Source: Heyndrickxia coagulans DSM 1 = ATCC 7050 (GTDB lineage: Bacteria; Bacillota; Bacilli; Bacillales; Bacillaceae_C). Taken from it: a stretch of 64,000 nt of DNA. The notes under the pieces are model-generated. The model worked only from the letters and a program-made list of their open reading frames with translations. It ran no database searches and was not told the DNA's origin. Position numbers and translations under genes: made by a program. The number at the start of each line of letters is the position of its first letter. Within the stretch, counting starts at the first letter, position 1. Location of the stretch: the NCBI RefSeq assembly GCF_000290615.1, contig NZ_ALAS01000057.1, positions 1 to 64,000 on the forward strand, written 5' to 3'. This document shows positions 18,540 through 27,905 of this stretch, one piece after another.

Positions 18540-19469
18540 TTAGCGTTTTTCCGCAATGCGCAGTTTAGCCGACCTTGACCGGTTGTTCCCGCCCACTTCC
18601 TCATCATCCGGGATAATGGGTTTTTTCGTAATGAGTTTTAATACGGGCTCGTATTCTTTTGGGATGACAGGCAGCCCATGCGGCAAATCTCCTGCACTGC
18701 TGAATTCTTTCAATATATTTTTACAAATGCGGTCTTCCAGGGAATGAAAGGTAATGACAGAGACCCGCCCGCCCGGTTTTAAAAGCGAAATGGCATCCGT
18801 TAAAGAAGTTTCAAAAGCGGATAATTCATCATTCACGGCAATCCGGATCGCCTGAAAGACCCTTTTTGCCGGATGCCCGCCTTTTCTTCGTGCGGGTGCG
18901 GGAATCGCTTCTTTAATTAGATCGGCCAGTTCACCGGTTGTTTCTATCGGTTTTTTGGCACGGGACGCCTCGATTTTGCGGGCGATTTGTTTTGAAAACT
19001 TTTCTTCCCCGTAACGGAAAAAGATCCGGACCAGTTTTTCATACGGCCATTCATTGACGACTTCATATGCGGTAAGCGGGGCATCGAGGTCCATCCGCAT
19101 ATCGAGCGGCGCATCATGCTGGTAGCTGAATCCCCGTTCCGGTGTATCCAGCTGCGGGGATGAGACGCCCAAATCATACAAGATGCCGTCGACAGCCTGC
19201 ACACCGCGCGCTTTCAGTTCAGATTTTAAATAGCGGAAATTGCTTTTAATAAAAGTGATCCTGTTTTGGTCATGGGCAAGCTTTTCTTTGGCATGCTGAA
19301 TCGCCGTTTCATCCTGGTCAAAAGCGTATAAATGCCCGCCGGTAAGCTGCTTAAGTAAATAGGCGCTGTGCCCCCCGCCGCCGAGCGTGCAGTCAACATA
19401 AATCCCACCCGGTTTGATATGTAGCCCGTCAACGGTTTCTTTTAGCAAAACGGTCTTGTGTGCAAACAT
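18540..19469 (-). CDS. rsmH: 16S rRNA (cytosine(1402)-N(4))-methyltransferase
   Basis: RsmH (MraW) methylates C1402 in the 16S rRNA decoding centre. The SAM-binding glycine motif ([15 protein letters not shown], about 26-40), [12 protein letters not shown], the substrate motif [10 protein letters not shown] and [10 protein letters not shown] are all visible. ATG at 19469 ([15 protein letters not shown]) lies 7 bases after AGGAG and gives 309 residues. The upstream in-frame ATG six codons earlier is rejected. It is the second gene of the mraZ operon, 27 bp after mraZ. Confidence 0.97.
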   Translation of the reverse strand: MFAHKTVLLKETVDGLHIKPGGIYVDCTLGGGGHSAYLLKQLTGGHLYAFDQDETAIQHAKEKLAHDQNRITFIKSNFRYLKSELKARGVQAVDGILYDLGVSSPQLDTPERGFSYQHDAPLDMRMDLDAPLTAYEVVNEWPYEKLVRIFFRYGEEKFSKQIARKIEASRAKKPIETTGELADLIKEAIPAPARRKGGHPAKRVFQAIRIAVNDELSAFETSLTDAISLLKPGGRVSVITFHSLEDRICKNILKEFSSAGDLPHGLPVIPKEYEPVLKLITKKPIIPDDEEVGGNNRSRSAKLRIAEKR

Positions 19470-19496
19470 ACTGAATCTCCTATCCAATCGAACATG

Positions 19497-19928
19497 TTAA
19501 AGGTCAAAATCGATGAGGTTTTCCGCAATATCGGCAAAAGAGGCCTCCGATTCCTGAAAATATTCTTCCCATAAATCTTTGCTCCAAATCTCAATTCGAT
19601 TGGAAACGCCGAGCACCACGCATTCTTTTTCGAGTTTCGCGTAGGAAAGGAGCGGTGCGGGAATCAGAATGCGCCCTTGCTTATCCCGCTCGCATTCGGT
19701 CGCCCCCGAAAAGAAAAAACGTGTGAATGCGCGGGCATCTTTTTTCGTTAACGGAAGGGACTTCAGTTTTTCTTCCACCTGTTTCCATTCATCCGCAGGG
19801 TAACCGAAAATGCAACGGTCCAGCCCACGGGTAATGACAAACGTATCGCCAAGCTGTTCACGGAATTTGGCCGGTACAATCAAACGGCCTTTTACATCGA
19901 TATTGTGCCGGTATTCTCCCATGAACAT
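19497..19928 (-). CDS. mraZ: Transcriptional regulator MraZ
   Basis: MraZ is a ring-forming DNA-binding protein that controls the dcw cluster by binding direct repeats upstream of its own gene. The 143 residues contain two SpoVT/AbrB-like halves. Each has the conserved DKGR-type motif ([17 protein letters not shown] near 11-25 and [19 protein letters not shown] near 84-102). ATG at 19928 (MFMGEYRH) fits the family start. It is first in mraZ-rsmH-ftsL-pbpB. A triple GTGG repeat that suits its operator lies 39 bp upstream. Confidence 0.96.
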   Translation of the reverse strand: MFMGEYRHNIDVKGRLIVPAKFREQLGDTFVITRGLDRCIFGYPADEWKQVEEKLKSLPLTKKDARAFTRFFFSGATECERDKQGRILIPAPLLSYAKLEKECVVLGVSNRIEIWSKDLWEEYFQESEASFADIAENLIDFDL

Positions 19929-19966
19929 TGGCGCGTGCCCCCCGCTTCCCACTTCATATTAATAAT

Positions 19967-19996
19967 TTACCACAATCCCCCACCTTTCACCACTTT
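19967..19996 (-). promoter_or_regulatory. MraZ operator: three direct repeats at 10-bp spacing
   Basis: On the minus strand AAAGTGGTGA, AAGGTGGGGG and ATTGTGGTAA-type units place GTGG at exact 10-bp intervals. MraZ family operators are known as tandem GTG-containing repeats with one helical turn between them. No strong promoter hexamers are recognised beside it, although TATAAA lies a few bases upstream. Confidence 0.7.
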
Positions 19997-20157
19997 AATT
20001 TTTATATTCTCCCCGCGCGCTTGATTTCCTGCTTTTTGCAAGAAAAAATCAATTGAAAACTTGCCGGCCGTAAAACCCGATTCCAGCATGGCCAGACCCC
20101 GGCAGCCCGCTTTTTCACTTCGCAAACCAACGCCCCTTCTCCCCTGTTTTTTTGCAC

Positions 20158-20184
20158 AAAAAAGCCGGCCGCTGTCAGCCGGTT
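20158..20184 (-). terminator. Terminator overlapping the bshC stop
   Basis: On the minus strand CCGGC pairs with GCCGG around eight bases and is followed by TTTTTT. The stem is short. Confidence 0.6.
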
Positions 20185-21802
20185 AAATTTTAACGAGTTT
20201 ATGGGTGCCGTCAAATGCGAACGGCAGGGCGGCAAGGGTGTGGATAAAGTCTGTCCCGTATTTGTTAAGGAAATAAAAAAGGTTCCAAACCCTTTCTTGG
20301 GGATTGCCGTCCGGGCGCAAAGCACGTTCGACCCGTGCGTATTTTTCAAGGACGGCATCATGTTTTTCCGCAATCTCTTCATCCACTTTCCGCTGCAAAA
20401 ACGCAAGCTGCCCGAGGTGAAAATCGAGATTTTTGCGGGCAAGCGGTTGCAGCCCCTTTCCAATTGCGGCGAAAATTTTATCGTATTGCATTTTCAGCAT
20501 TTTTTCTGTTTCTGCAATGAGTGCGTCCATATTCTCATCTTTTGCGGCATTCCAATATTTTTCCCGCTCTTTCCAGGTCCCGTATTTTAATACATGCCCG
20601 ATATCGAGTTCCAGTTCCTCGATATCCCTTTGGACCGCTCTCTCAAGCAGCGTAATGTTGAGCCGCGGCACAAGAGGCGGCATAAGAATCCCCAATTCTT
20701 CAAACACCCGCTTCAGCTCGGCCCAGTACGCAATTTCGCCCGGCCCGCCGATAAACGCGAGGGTTGGGAAGAGCCATTCCTGCATGAGCGGCCGTGTGAC
20801 AACATTATTGCTCAGCCGTTCAGGGCTTTTCGCACAAAGCGCGAGCAACGCTTCCTCCGTAAAAAAGGGGCTGCCGCCTTTCCCGGTAAATCCGCCGTGC
20901 TCCGGACTGTACGCAAGCAAAATCCGTTCCTTCCCGTCATAATAAAAAAGATTCAACGCCCGGCTCGAAATGTCAATCGCTTTTGGAAACTCAAACCGCG
21001 CGATTTCCTGCTGCTGCCAGAGGACCGCTTCCGTAATCGTGCCATAATCCCGGATCATCCGTTCAAAAAACGGCGCCTCGATCTTCCGCAAGTGCGCATC
21101 AGCCGAATCGATGAGCAGCACCCCGTACGCCTTGAAAAGATCGTGGATCATGCAGGCAAACAGGTCAGAAAGGCTTTGCGCCCTGTCTGCAAACGCCTCC
21201 AGCCGGGAAAGAAGGGCATTGGTATGTTCGGTTTCGCCAAATGCTTCAAAAACTTTATGTATCCATTTCTTTAAATGGGCAGGATCCGGTTTGGTGTCAG
21301 AGATCATTTTTTTCTCAAGCGGCCCTTCAGCATAACTGAATTTTTTTAAACGCCTTTCCTGTTCAGCATAAATATGATTCACTTCCAAATAGTCATGGTC
21401 CTCGCCCGCTATCCAGAAAACAGGCACAACCGGAATTTGAAGGGCTTCTTCCTGCTCACTGGCAAGCCGGATAATGGAAATCAGTTTATGGATGGTATAA
21501 AGCGGCCCTGTTAAAAGCCCTGCCTGCTGGCCGCCGATCACAACAGCAGCGTCCGGCTGCCTTAATTTTTCCAAGGAACGGGCCGTCTCCGGATAAATCC
21601 CAAATTTTTCCATATAGTGCCCGATACAATCTGCCAGCCCTTCCCGGTTAAAAGCCCGTTTTTTTAAATCTTCCACTCTTTTATGGAAAACAGAAGCATC
21701 CGTTATGTCATAATGAAAAAAATCCTTTACAGGAGATTTTTGCGCAAGATAGAGGGAAGCGAACCGATTCGTTGCTGGAATTGAAAAGTTTTCCAGTTCC
21801 AT
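20183..21802 (-). CDS. bshC: Putative cysteine ligase BshC, bacillithiol biosynthesis
   Basis: BshC adds cysteine to glucosaminyl-malate, the last step of bacillithiol synthesis. Family signatures are VVIGGQQAGLLTGPLYTIHK (about 90-109), FWIAGEDHDYLEVNHI (about 127-142), NVVTRPLMQEWLFPTLAFIG and PRLNITLLERA. A Rossmann-like core is followed by a coiled-coil C-terminus. ATG at 21802 has good spacing to AGGAAG and gives 539 residues, the B. subtilis length; a TTG one codon earlier is possible. It lies between panE and mraZ, as in related bacilli. Confidence 0.94.
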   Translation of the reverse strand: MELENFSIPATNRFASLYLAQKSPVKDFFHYDITDASVFHKRVEDLKKRAFNREGLADCIGHYMEKFGIYPETARSLEKLRQPDAAVVIGGQQAGLLTGPLYTIHKLISIIRLASEQEEALQIPVVPVFWIAGEDHDYLEVNHIYAEQERRLKKFSYAEGPLEKKMISDTKPDPAHLKKWIHKVFEAFGETEHTNALLSRLEAFADRAQSLSDLFACMIHDLFKAYGVLLIDSADAHLRKIEAPFFERMIRDYGTITEAVLWQQQEIARFEFPKAIDISSRALNLFYYDGKERILLAYSPEHGGFTGKGGSPFFTEEALLALCAKSPERLSNNVVTRPLMQEWLFPTLAFIGGPGEIAYWAELKRVFEELGILMPPLVPRLNITLLERAVQRDIEELELDIGHVLKYGTWKEREKYWNAAKDENMDALIAETEKMLKMQYDKIFAAIGKGLQPLARKNLDFHLGQLAFLQRKVDEEIAEKHDAVLEKYARVERALRPDGNPQERVWNLFYFLNKYGTDFIHTLAALPFAFDGTHKLVKI

Positions 21803-21967
21803 CAAATGATTCTTCCTTTCTCGTTTTCATTGATTTTCTCATTGAGTATAGCATTTTTGTGAAAAAAAGAAAAAAAGCCTGCCTGCCCGTTTCAAGGATG
21901 CCCGTTTCAAAAACAGAAGGCCTGTTTCCGGCCGCTTGAGGCACGGCGGCAGCACCGGGAACGCGCC

Positions 21968-22846
21968 TCACCCCTTTTCTTCCATCCCTTTCACCATTTC
22001 ATAAAGGGCGGACGCAAGCGGAACCCGGCTGTTTTGACGGGCAGCCGTTTCCAGCATGTAACCGAGAATCGCGTCAATCTCGGTCCGTGCTCCTTTTTTC
22101 ACATCTTTCAGCATGGATGATTCATTTTCGCATGTATTTTTGCAAATGCCGGTGGCTTCCTCCCACATCTTTTCCCGCGAAAGTTTCGGGAATAGCGCCA
22201 CCAGTTCTTCAAATACCGCGCGGAACACACGGGCATAATGCGGGTTGCTGACAAGTTCCCCGTTCTTTGCCTTTAAAACGGCTGTGAGCGGATTGATGAC
22301 GGCATTGGCAAAACATTTGCGCAAAAGCATCAGCTCATAATCCGGCTGCATCGTGAACGGGAATGCATCTGTATGCAGCTGCACGCTTTCATCCCATTTT
22401 CCGTGGTAGACGGCGATATTCGTTTTGCCGTGCCCGTTATGCTTCACCGTTGTGCCGTCAAGCCGAGATGCACCGTGCTCCACCGTGCCAACAAGGATCG
22501 TTTTTTGCGGCAATTTTTCAAGAAGAGCCAGATGGCCCATGCCGTTTTGCAAAAACAAGGCCGGCACCCCGCCATCTTCGTGTTTTAAAACGGCTGCAAC
22601 AGCGGGAAGGTCATATTGCTTGACGGCAACAATCACCAAATCCTGGGAGGAAAGTGAAGAGAACGTGCCATCCGCTTTGACAATCGTCCTGAACGAAGAT
22701 GCGCTGTCTTTTACGGTAATCCCTTTTTCATTCAGCTGCCCGGCCTGTGCCTTCGTCCTCGGAAACAGGGTCACTTCATGCAACTTTCCAAGCCAGCCCC
22801 CGTATAATAAACCGATCGCGCCAGCGCCAATAATCCCGATTTTCAT
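21968..22846 (-). CDS. panE: 2-dehydropantoate 2-reductase
   Basis: PanE reduces ketopantoate to pantoate with NADPH in coenzyme A synthesis. The N-terminal Rossmann loop GIIGAGAIGLLYGGWLG lies at residues 4-20. LFLQNGMGHLALLEKL and VGTVEHGASR follow, then the helical domain with the catalytic lysine region (LRKCFANAVINPLTAVLKAKNGEL) and the SSMLKDVKKGARTEIDAI motif. ATG at 22846 gives 292 residues. The extended frame to 22921 is rejected because GGGGCGGG precedes this ATG. Confidence 0.92.
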   Translation of the reverse strand: MKIGIIGAGAIGLLYGGWLGKLHEVTLFPRTKAQAGQLNEKGITVKDSASSFRTIVKADGTFSSLSSQDLVIVAVKQYDLPAVAAVLKHEDGGVPALFLQNGMGHLALLEKLPQKTILVGTVEHGASRLDGTTVKHNGHGKTNIAVYHGKWDESVQLHTDAFPFTMQPDYELMLLRKCFANAVINPLTAVLKAKNGELVSNPHYARVFRAVFEELVALFPKLSREKMWEEATGICKNTCENESSMLKDVKKGARTEIDAILGYMLETAARQNSRVPLASALYEMVKGMEEKG

Positions 22847-23063
22847 TTTGCCCGCCCCTTTCCATTTTCTTTGCTCCATTTTAACAGGCAATAAGGGAAT
22901 GGAAAAGAAAATTCCGGACAAAAAATGAGGTGCGACCGCTTACACGTATTTCTTTCATTCTTCCAATTGTTTGTTATATAATTATAATATCAACCGGTTT
23001 TATGCAAGAATCGCCGCCATGCTGCCGCGACACAGCACTATAAAGAGGGATGGGGGAATTAAT

Positions 23064-23564
23064 ATGGCATATCAAGTGGAAAGGCTGAAAGTGAACTACA
23101 AAACGCTCGAAGAATTCAAACAGTTTAAAGAGTACGGGCAGCAGGAACTGTCCATGCTCGAAGATTTGCAAGACAATATTATTGAAGACAACGCCGACTC
23201 GCCATTTTACGGCATCTATTTTGCCGATAAACTCGTTGCGCGCATGAGCCTTTACGAACGGGATGCAAAATATGATCTCTATTTTGATCCTCCGCAAACA
23301 TTTTTGGAACTTTGGAAACTGGAAGTGCTCCCGAACTATCAATATAAGAATTACGGCCGGGCGCTTGTTGATTTTGCCAAAAGCTTCGGGTTGCCGATTA
23401 AAACAAACGCCCGCCTGAAGTCGCGGGGATTTTGGGAAAAAATGGGGTTCAAACCCGTTCCTTATAATGTTGAGCGTGATTTGAGCGAAAATCCGTTTGT
23501 CTGGCTGCCGCACGGCGTGAAGCTGAAAGACGCAAAACAGGACAAAAAAACGGCCTCCTCTTAA
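23064..23564 (+). CDS. ylbP: GNAT-family N-acetyltransferase YlbP
   Basis: This is a 166-residue protein with a GNAT fold. The acetyl-CoA loop region is LEVLPNYQYKNYGRALVDFAKSFG (about 89-112), after the beta strand LELWKLEVL. Substrate is unknown. The N-terminal MAYQVERLKVNYKTLEEFKQ matches the YlbP family. ATG at 23064 follows GAGGGATGGGGG. It is divergent from panE across 217 bp, where TATAAT lies at 22983-22988 without a good -35. It is closed by a strong terminator. Confidence 0.9.
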   Translation: MAYQVERLKVNYKTLEEFKQFKEYGQQELSMLEDLQDNIIEDNADSPFYGIYFADKLVARMSLYERDAKYDLYFDPPQTFLELWKLEVLPNYQYKNYGRALVDFAKSFGLPIKTNARLKSRGFWEKMGFKPVPYNVERDLSENPFVWLPHGVKLKDAKQDKKTASS

Positions 23565-23589
23565 AGAACCGGATTCCGGTTCTTTTTTT
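23563..23589 (+). terminator. Rho-independent terminator after ylbP
   Basis: AAAGAACCGGA pairs with TCCGGTTCTTT and is followed by TTTT. It starts inside the ylbP stop codon and could also stop the convergent gerR. Confidence 0.85.
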
Positions 23590-23647
23590 GCCTTTTACGA
23601 ACAAAAAATGTCCCCTGCCTTTTAAGGTCCAGGGGATGTCCGCCGCT

Positions 23648-24160
23648 TTAATCCTGTTCAGCCAGCTGCCGTGCTTTTTCCATAATGGAAAGAAGCGCAC
23701 TGTATTCTTTTTGCAGCACTTCATGCTTTTCCTTTTCTTCAAGATACTTTTGAAGCAGTGCCTCATATTTGGTTTTCCATTCCTCTGTACCGCGCCGGGA
23801 TGCGGACAACTTCCCGTTCTCGTGCCTGCTTTTTTCCGCAAGCTGCTGAAGGATACGGATGGCATCAAACAGCGTCGCTTTTGCCTGCGGCCCTTCTTCA
23901 GCAGGCGCTCTCCCGGAATCCCGGACAAGCTGTTTTCTTTCCTTTCTTTCTTTTTTTGCGGCCTCAATTTCGGAGGCGTACTGCTTTCTCACATAAGAAT
24001 TCCACCTAAACCCGCATGCCGCTGCGGTCCGGTTCATCCGCTTCCCTGCCTCTTCAAACGCCCGGAGCTGCGTGCTGCCTTCGCGGATATGGCGCAACAC
24101 AATGTCCGATAGCAACAAATCTTCTTCCTTTGTCCAGGCATCCTGTCTGACTGCCGGCAT
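23648..24160 (-). CDS. gerR: RsfA/GerR-family sporulation transcription regulator (YlbO)
   Basis: It is a 170-residue protein with an N-terminal Myb/SANT-like DNA-binding domain. [20 protein letters not shown] and [17 protein letters not shown] mark the domain, which is followed by a long charged coiled coil. B. subtilis YlbO (GerR) is a sigma-E-dependent regulator that shuts down early mother-cell genes, and its place beside ylbP matches. [10 protein letters not shown] at 24160 follows GGAGGGGG; the ATG five codons earlier overlaps that site. Function is inferred from family and synteny. Confidence 0.85.
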   Translation of the reverse strand: MPAVRQDAWTKEEDLLLSDIVLRHIREGSTQLRAFEEAGKRMNRTAAACGFRWNSYVRKQYASEIEAAKKERKERKQLVRDSGRAPAEEGPQAKATLFDAIRILQQLAEKSRHENGKLSASRRGTEEWKTKYEALLQKYLEEKEKHEVLQKEYSALLSIMEKARQLAEQD

Positions 24161-24302
24161 ATCTTCCCCCTCCATCCTTTTTAATACTATTCATATGCCG
24201 TTAATAGAAAAGATAGACGAAAAGCCGCTGCAAAATTTCGAGGAAAAAGGGAAGAACAGGCAGGGGCTTATGGCGGGAAGGGAACGCGTTTTTTAGGCAA
24301 AT

Positions 24303-24330
24303 AAAAAAGCACGGGTTTGCGCCGTGCTCT
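24303..24330 (-). terminator. Terminator of ylbN-rpmF
   Basis: On the minus strand AGCACGG pairs with CCGTGCT around seven bases and is followed by TTTTTAT. Confidence 0.85.
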
Positions 24331-24334
24331 TTTA

Positions 24335-24508
24335 TTATTTATTTACCACAACTTTGTCTTTGTAAAAACCGCAAGATGGGCATACGCGGTGCGCCATTTT
24401 CATTTCACCGCATCTCGGGCATTCAACCATGCCGGGAACTTGCAATTTAAAATGTGTGCGGCGTTTTCTTTTTGCCGTTTTAGAAGTTCTTCTAAAAGGT
24501 ACAGCCAT
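24335..24508 (-). CDS. rpmF: 50S ribosomal protein L32
   Basis: It is a 57-residue basic protein. It begins [20 protein letters not shown] and carries a zinc ribbon with two cysteine pairs (CPRCGE and CPSCGFY, about 30-48). It is therefore the zinc-binding form of L32. AAGGAGGTGGG precedes the ATG. It lies 53 bp after ylbN and shares its promoter. Confidence 0.98.
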   Translation of the reverse strand: MAVPFRRTSKTAKRKRRTHFKLQVPGMVECPRCGEMKMAHRVCPSCGFYKDKVVVNK

Positions 24509-24561
24509 TCTTCCCACCTCCTTATAAGAGATCAGCATATCATTTTAGCCGAAGATGGCGG

Positions 24562-25107
24562 TTATTCAGAATCCTGGTCAAAAAATTTCGCAAGGCCGGC
24601 CATACGCGGGTCTACCGCTTTTTCCGCCTTCTGCTCCATTTCCAAATACTCGTCCTCCGTCAGCACCTGCCAGTTGTCCGTATGCGGCAGTTCGCCTTTT
24701 TTAGCTTCCTCGCTGAAAACTTGCATGGGAATGTCGAGCAAAATCAATTCTTTCATAACCGGGATCAAATCAATGACCTCATTTTCGGCAACATGCACTT
24801 CTTCATCTTCAGCGCCTTCATAATCGGAAGGCTCAAGAAGAAACGTTTCTGTCGATTTCAAGTCTACCGGGTAATGTACATCAACAAGCGTCCGGGCACA
24901 AGGCAGCACAAGCGTCCCTTCAACGTGAAGGTCAAACGTCACCCTGCCCCGCGCAACGCTCCCCGTTCCCGTTACGTGGAAAGGCGAGGCCCCGCGGATT
25001 TCCGAATCGGTTTCCATTAAATCTTTTGTAATATCAACCGACCCATCTATCTCAAAGCGCTTGTCCCGAAATTTTTGCAATTGAATGGCAGACCATTTCA
25101 CTTTCAT
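24562..25107 (-). CDS. ylbN: DUF177 (YceD) family protein YlbN
   Basis: The YceD family is linked to 23S rRNA accumulation and ribosome assembly and is typically encoded just before rpmF, as here. The 181 residues include the conserved GTLVLPCARTLVDVHYPVDL (about 67-86) and ETFLLEPSDY segments and an acidic C-terminal half. ATG at 25107 (MKVKWSAIQLQKF) is preferred over the long upstream frame, because a consensus promoter lies only 22 bp upstream of it. Confidence 0.88.
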   Translation of the reverse strand: MKVKWSAIQLQKFRDKRFEIDGSVDITKDLMETDSEIRGASPFHVTGTGSVARGRVTFDLHVEGTLVLPCARTLVDVHYPVDLKSTETFLLEPSDYEGAEDEEVHVAENEVIDLIPVMKELILLDIPMQVFSEEAKKGELPHTDNWQVLTEDEYLEMEQKAEKAVDPRMAGLAKFFDQDSE

Positions 25108-25128
25108 CACCCCAAGACAACAAAGGTA

Positions 25129-25157
25129 ATTATAGCTTCCTTCATACCTTTTGTCAA
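25129..25157 (-). promoter_or_regulatory. Consensus sigma-A promoter of ylbN-rpmF
   Basis: On the minus strand TTGACA (25152-25157), 17 bp, TATAAT (25129-25134). Both hexamers are perfect, as befits a ribosomal protein operon. The expected start leaves a leader of only about 15 nt. Confidence 0.9.
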
Positions 25158-25387
25158 TATTTTTTGCTTTACAACCATTATGTCCAAAACGAAAATTTTT
25201 CTTCAAAACAGAAACCGGCCTAAGCTTTTTAGGCGCATCCTTTTTACGCTTTCGTCTCAAGTCTCCCCGTTTTTTCAAAAAATTTTGCAGCCGGCAGGAT
25301 TGCTTTTTTTGCCGGTTATGGTAAAAATAACTTATCCCAAACGGATTTCTTTAAACATTCAAATCTTCCGGAAAGGGGAATCACAAT

Positions 25388-26611
25388 TTGAAAAGTACCG
25401 GCATCATTGTGGAGTACAATCCTTTTCATAATGGCCATCTGCACCATCTTAGCGAGACGCGGCGGATGACAGGCGCAGAGTGCATCATTGCCGTTATGAG
25501 CGGCTATTTTACGCAGCGGGGCGAGCCGGCGCTTGTTTCAAAATGGACGCGGGCGGAGATGGCCGTATTATCGGGCGCGGATCTCGTTGTCGAACTGCCG
25601 TATGCATTTGCCGTGCAGCCTGCCGAAACATTTGCGGCAGGCGGGATTGCCGTTTTGGACGCTTTGCAGTGCAAAAGCTTCTGCTTCGGCAGCGAATCCG
25701 GCGACATCGAAGCATTCCGCCAGGCGGCCGCCGCCCTGCTTCAAAACGAGGCGGCATTTAACGCATCCGTCAAGCGCGAGGTCAAAAAAGGCATCAGCTA
25801 TCCGGCTGCGCTATCAAACAGCTTTCAAAAGCTCGCCCCAGGCAGTGCGCTCGATTTACGTTCGCCCAATAATATTCTCGGCTTTCATTATATGCTCGCG
25901 GCAGCCAGGCAAAACCCGACGATGGAGGCTTTTACCGTCCAAAGAAAAGCAGCCGGGCATCATGACGCCGCGATAACCGGTGAAATTGCAAGTGCGAGCG
26001 CCATCAGAAGAACCATCTTGCAAACCGAAGATCTGCACGCTGCCCGCCCGGCGCTGCCGGAATCAGCGTTTACTATGCTGAACCGGCACCGGAACGGAAA
26101 CGGGCACTTCCTGCATTGGGCGCTTTACTGGCCTTTTTTGCACTACCGGCTGCTTTCCTCTTCTGAAGAGGAACTGCGCGACATTTACGAAGTGGAAGAA
26201 GGCATTGAATACCGTTTAAAAAAAGCCGCGGTATCCGCCAACAGTTTTCCCGATTTCATGAGAAAAGTGAAAACAAAACGATACACATGGACAAGGCTAC
26301 AGCGAATTTGCACCCATTTGTTAACCAATGCCAAAAAAACAGAAATCAAAAGGCATGCGGCAAAACCGGCGTATATCCGGCTGCTCGCCATGAACGAAAC
26401 GGGAAGGCGCTATTTGAACAGCGTGAAAAAAACGGTACCGGTTCCCGTTATTTCAAAGTTTTCGCTGCAAACTGCCCCGCTGCTTGCACCGGACATAAGG
26501 GCCGCGCGGATATATGCCCTCCCGCTTCCGGCAAATGAACGGGAAAGCCTGATGGCGCGGGAATTCAGCAAGCCGCCTTTTTTCGCAGACGAAAAAACGG
26601 ATGGCGCGTGA
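25388..26611 (+). CDS. tmcAL: tRNA(Met) cytidine acetate ligase
   Basis: TmcAL (YlbM) uses ATP and acetate to make N4-acetylcytidine at the wobble base of elongator tRNA-Met. The nucleotidyltransferase motif GIIVEYNPFHNGHLHHL (residues 5-21, with HNGH) and SGYFTQRGEPALVSKWTRAEM follow the family exactly. SSNS-type LRSPNNILGFHY and KTKRYTWTRLQRICTHLL complete it. Length 407 is usual. The start codon is TTG, 10 bases after GGAAAGGGG. It is divergent from ylbN. Confidence 0.93.
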   Translation: MKSTGIIVEYNPFHNGHLHHLSETRRMTGAECIIAVMSGYFTQRGEPALVSKWTRAEMAVLSGADLVVELPYAFAVQPAETFAAGGIAVLDALQCKSFCFGSESGDIEAFRQAAAALLQNEAAFNASVKREVKKGISYPAALSNSFQKLAPGSALDLRSPNNILGFHYMLAAARQNPTMEAFTVQRKAAGHHDAAITGEIASASAIRRTILQTEDLHAARPALPESAFTMLNRHRNGNGHFLHWALYWPFLHYRLLSSSEEELRDIYEVEEGIEYRLKKAAVSANSFPDFMRKVKTKRYTWTRLQRICTHLLTNAKKTEIKRHAAKPAYIRLLAMNETGRRYLNSVKKTVPVPVISKFSLQTAPLLAPDIRAARIYALPLPANERESLMAREFSKPPFFADEKTDGA

Positions 26612-26825
26612 ATCTGCAGGCTGCCTTTTTACAGGCGGAAAGCTTCGGGCATGGGGCTGGGAATAACCGGATGAAACGCAAGATGATGAGGACGGCTTTT
26701 TGCAGGGGAAAAAGCTGCATGCGTGCAGGCTGGCACCTTTTTTGAAAGCGAACAAGCCGGATCACACATTACATGCCGGCTTGCAGGTAAAACCCGGAAT
26801 GCGTGACGGCCTTCCCCTTATTAGG

Positions 26826-26851
26826 GAAAAGCCGCTAAAACAAGCGGCTTT
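26826..26851 (-). terminator. Terminator of ylbK-ylbL
   Basis: On the minus strand AAAGCCGCT pairs with AGCGGCTTT around six bases and is followed by TCCC, so the T tract is short. The 244-bp gap to tmcAL shows nothing else. Confidence 0.65.
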
Positions 26852-26855
26852 CCGG

Positions 26856-27905
26856 TTATTTCTGTTTCAGGGCGTTTAAATAGGCGAGTGCATCATCCAG
26901 TGTTTTGACCGGTACAATTTTCATGTTCGTCCCGATTTCTTTCGCGGCCGCTCTTGCCTCTTCGTAATTCGGCTTGATGCCAGGGTCGGCTTTTTTCATT
27001 TCGGGTGGAATCGTATCATCCGGGGCAAAGAAAATGTCCGCCCCCGCTTTGTCCGCTGCAATCACTTTTTTATCAATTCCGCCGATGCGGCCAACCTCCC
27101 CGTTTGGCGAAATGGTTCCGGTTCCGGCAATTTTATAGCCTTTTGTAATGTCCTGTTTGGTCAGCTGGTTGTAGATTTCCAATGTGAACATCAGCCCGGC
27201 GGAAGGGCCGCCGATTTTTTCAGTATCCATTTTCACGGCCGGGTCGGATTTGATGGTCCGGTCATCGACAAGGCTGATCCCGATTCCCGTTTTATGGTGG
27301 TTTTCCTTAAATTTTGCAAGCGCAACGGTTGCCGTCTTCGCCTTTTTCTGGCGCACATAGGTCAATTCCACTTTGTCCCCGGCTTTTTTCTTTGCTACAT
27401 AGTGCATAAACTGTTTGGAAGACTTGAATGCATGGCCATCCACTTTTGTAATTCTGTCTCCGGCTTTGAGCACTTTTGCGGCCGGCATCCCGTCATATAC
27501 ATTCAGGACATAAATCCCTTCATAACGGGAGCTAAACGGCCTTTTCGCCTTCTTAAAAGCAGCCTGGATAGCATTATGTTTTGCTGATTCCATTAAATAA
27601 AGCTGATAGACATTGTATTCCTCGTCCGTCATATTTTTATCCATAATTTCACGAACCGGCACGACATCCTCGTGTTTTCTCACTTTTGCCCAAAGATACG
27701 TATACGGATTCGCACGGCCCATACGGACAGTCGTCAGCATAAACTGGCCTTTTTCAGGATAGCCACCTTTTACTTTGATCAGCGGGGCAAGCTGCATGGC
27801 GCTCCCCGGCATTTCAATATAATAAGGCAGCGGCACAAACGACAGGAGGGCAAGGATCAGCACTGCCGCAATCAGTATGCGCCGCCGGATGTTTCGGTGT
27901 TTCAT
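26856..27905 (-). CDS. ylbL: PDZ and Lon-type membrane protease YlbL (DdcP)
   Basis: The family degrades the division inhibitor YneA so that B. subtilis can resume division after DNA damage. The 349-residue protein has one N-terminal membrane span, a PDZ domain (GMPAAKVLKAGDRITKVDG, about 141-159) and a C-terminal Lon S16 protease domain. The catalytic serine is in GGPSAGLMFTLEIY (about 237-250) and the lysine in DKKVIAADKAGADIFFAP. ATG at 27905 follows GGAAGGAG. It overlaps the ylbK stop by three bases (ATGA). Confidence 0.92.
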   Translation of the reverse strand: MKHRNIRRRILIAAVLILALLSFVPLPYYIEMPGSAMQLAPLIKVKGGYPEKGQFMLTTVRMGRANPYTYLWAKVRKHEDVVPVREIMDKNMTDEEYNVYQLYLMESAKHNAIQAAFKKAKRPFSSRYEGIYVLNVYDGMPAAKVLKAGDRITKVDGHAFKSSKQFMHYVAKKKAGDKVELTYVRQKKAKTATVALAKFKENHHKTGIGISLVDDRTIKSDPAVKMDTEKIGGPSAGLMFTLEIYNQLTKQDITKGYKIAGTGTISPNGEVGRIGGIDKKVIAADKAGADIFFAPDDTIPPEMKKADPGIKPNYEEARAAAKEIGTNMKIVPVKTLDDALAYLNALKQK

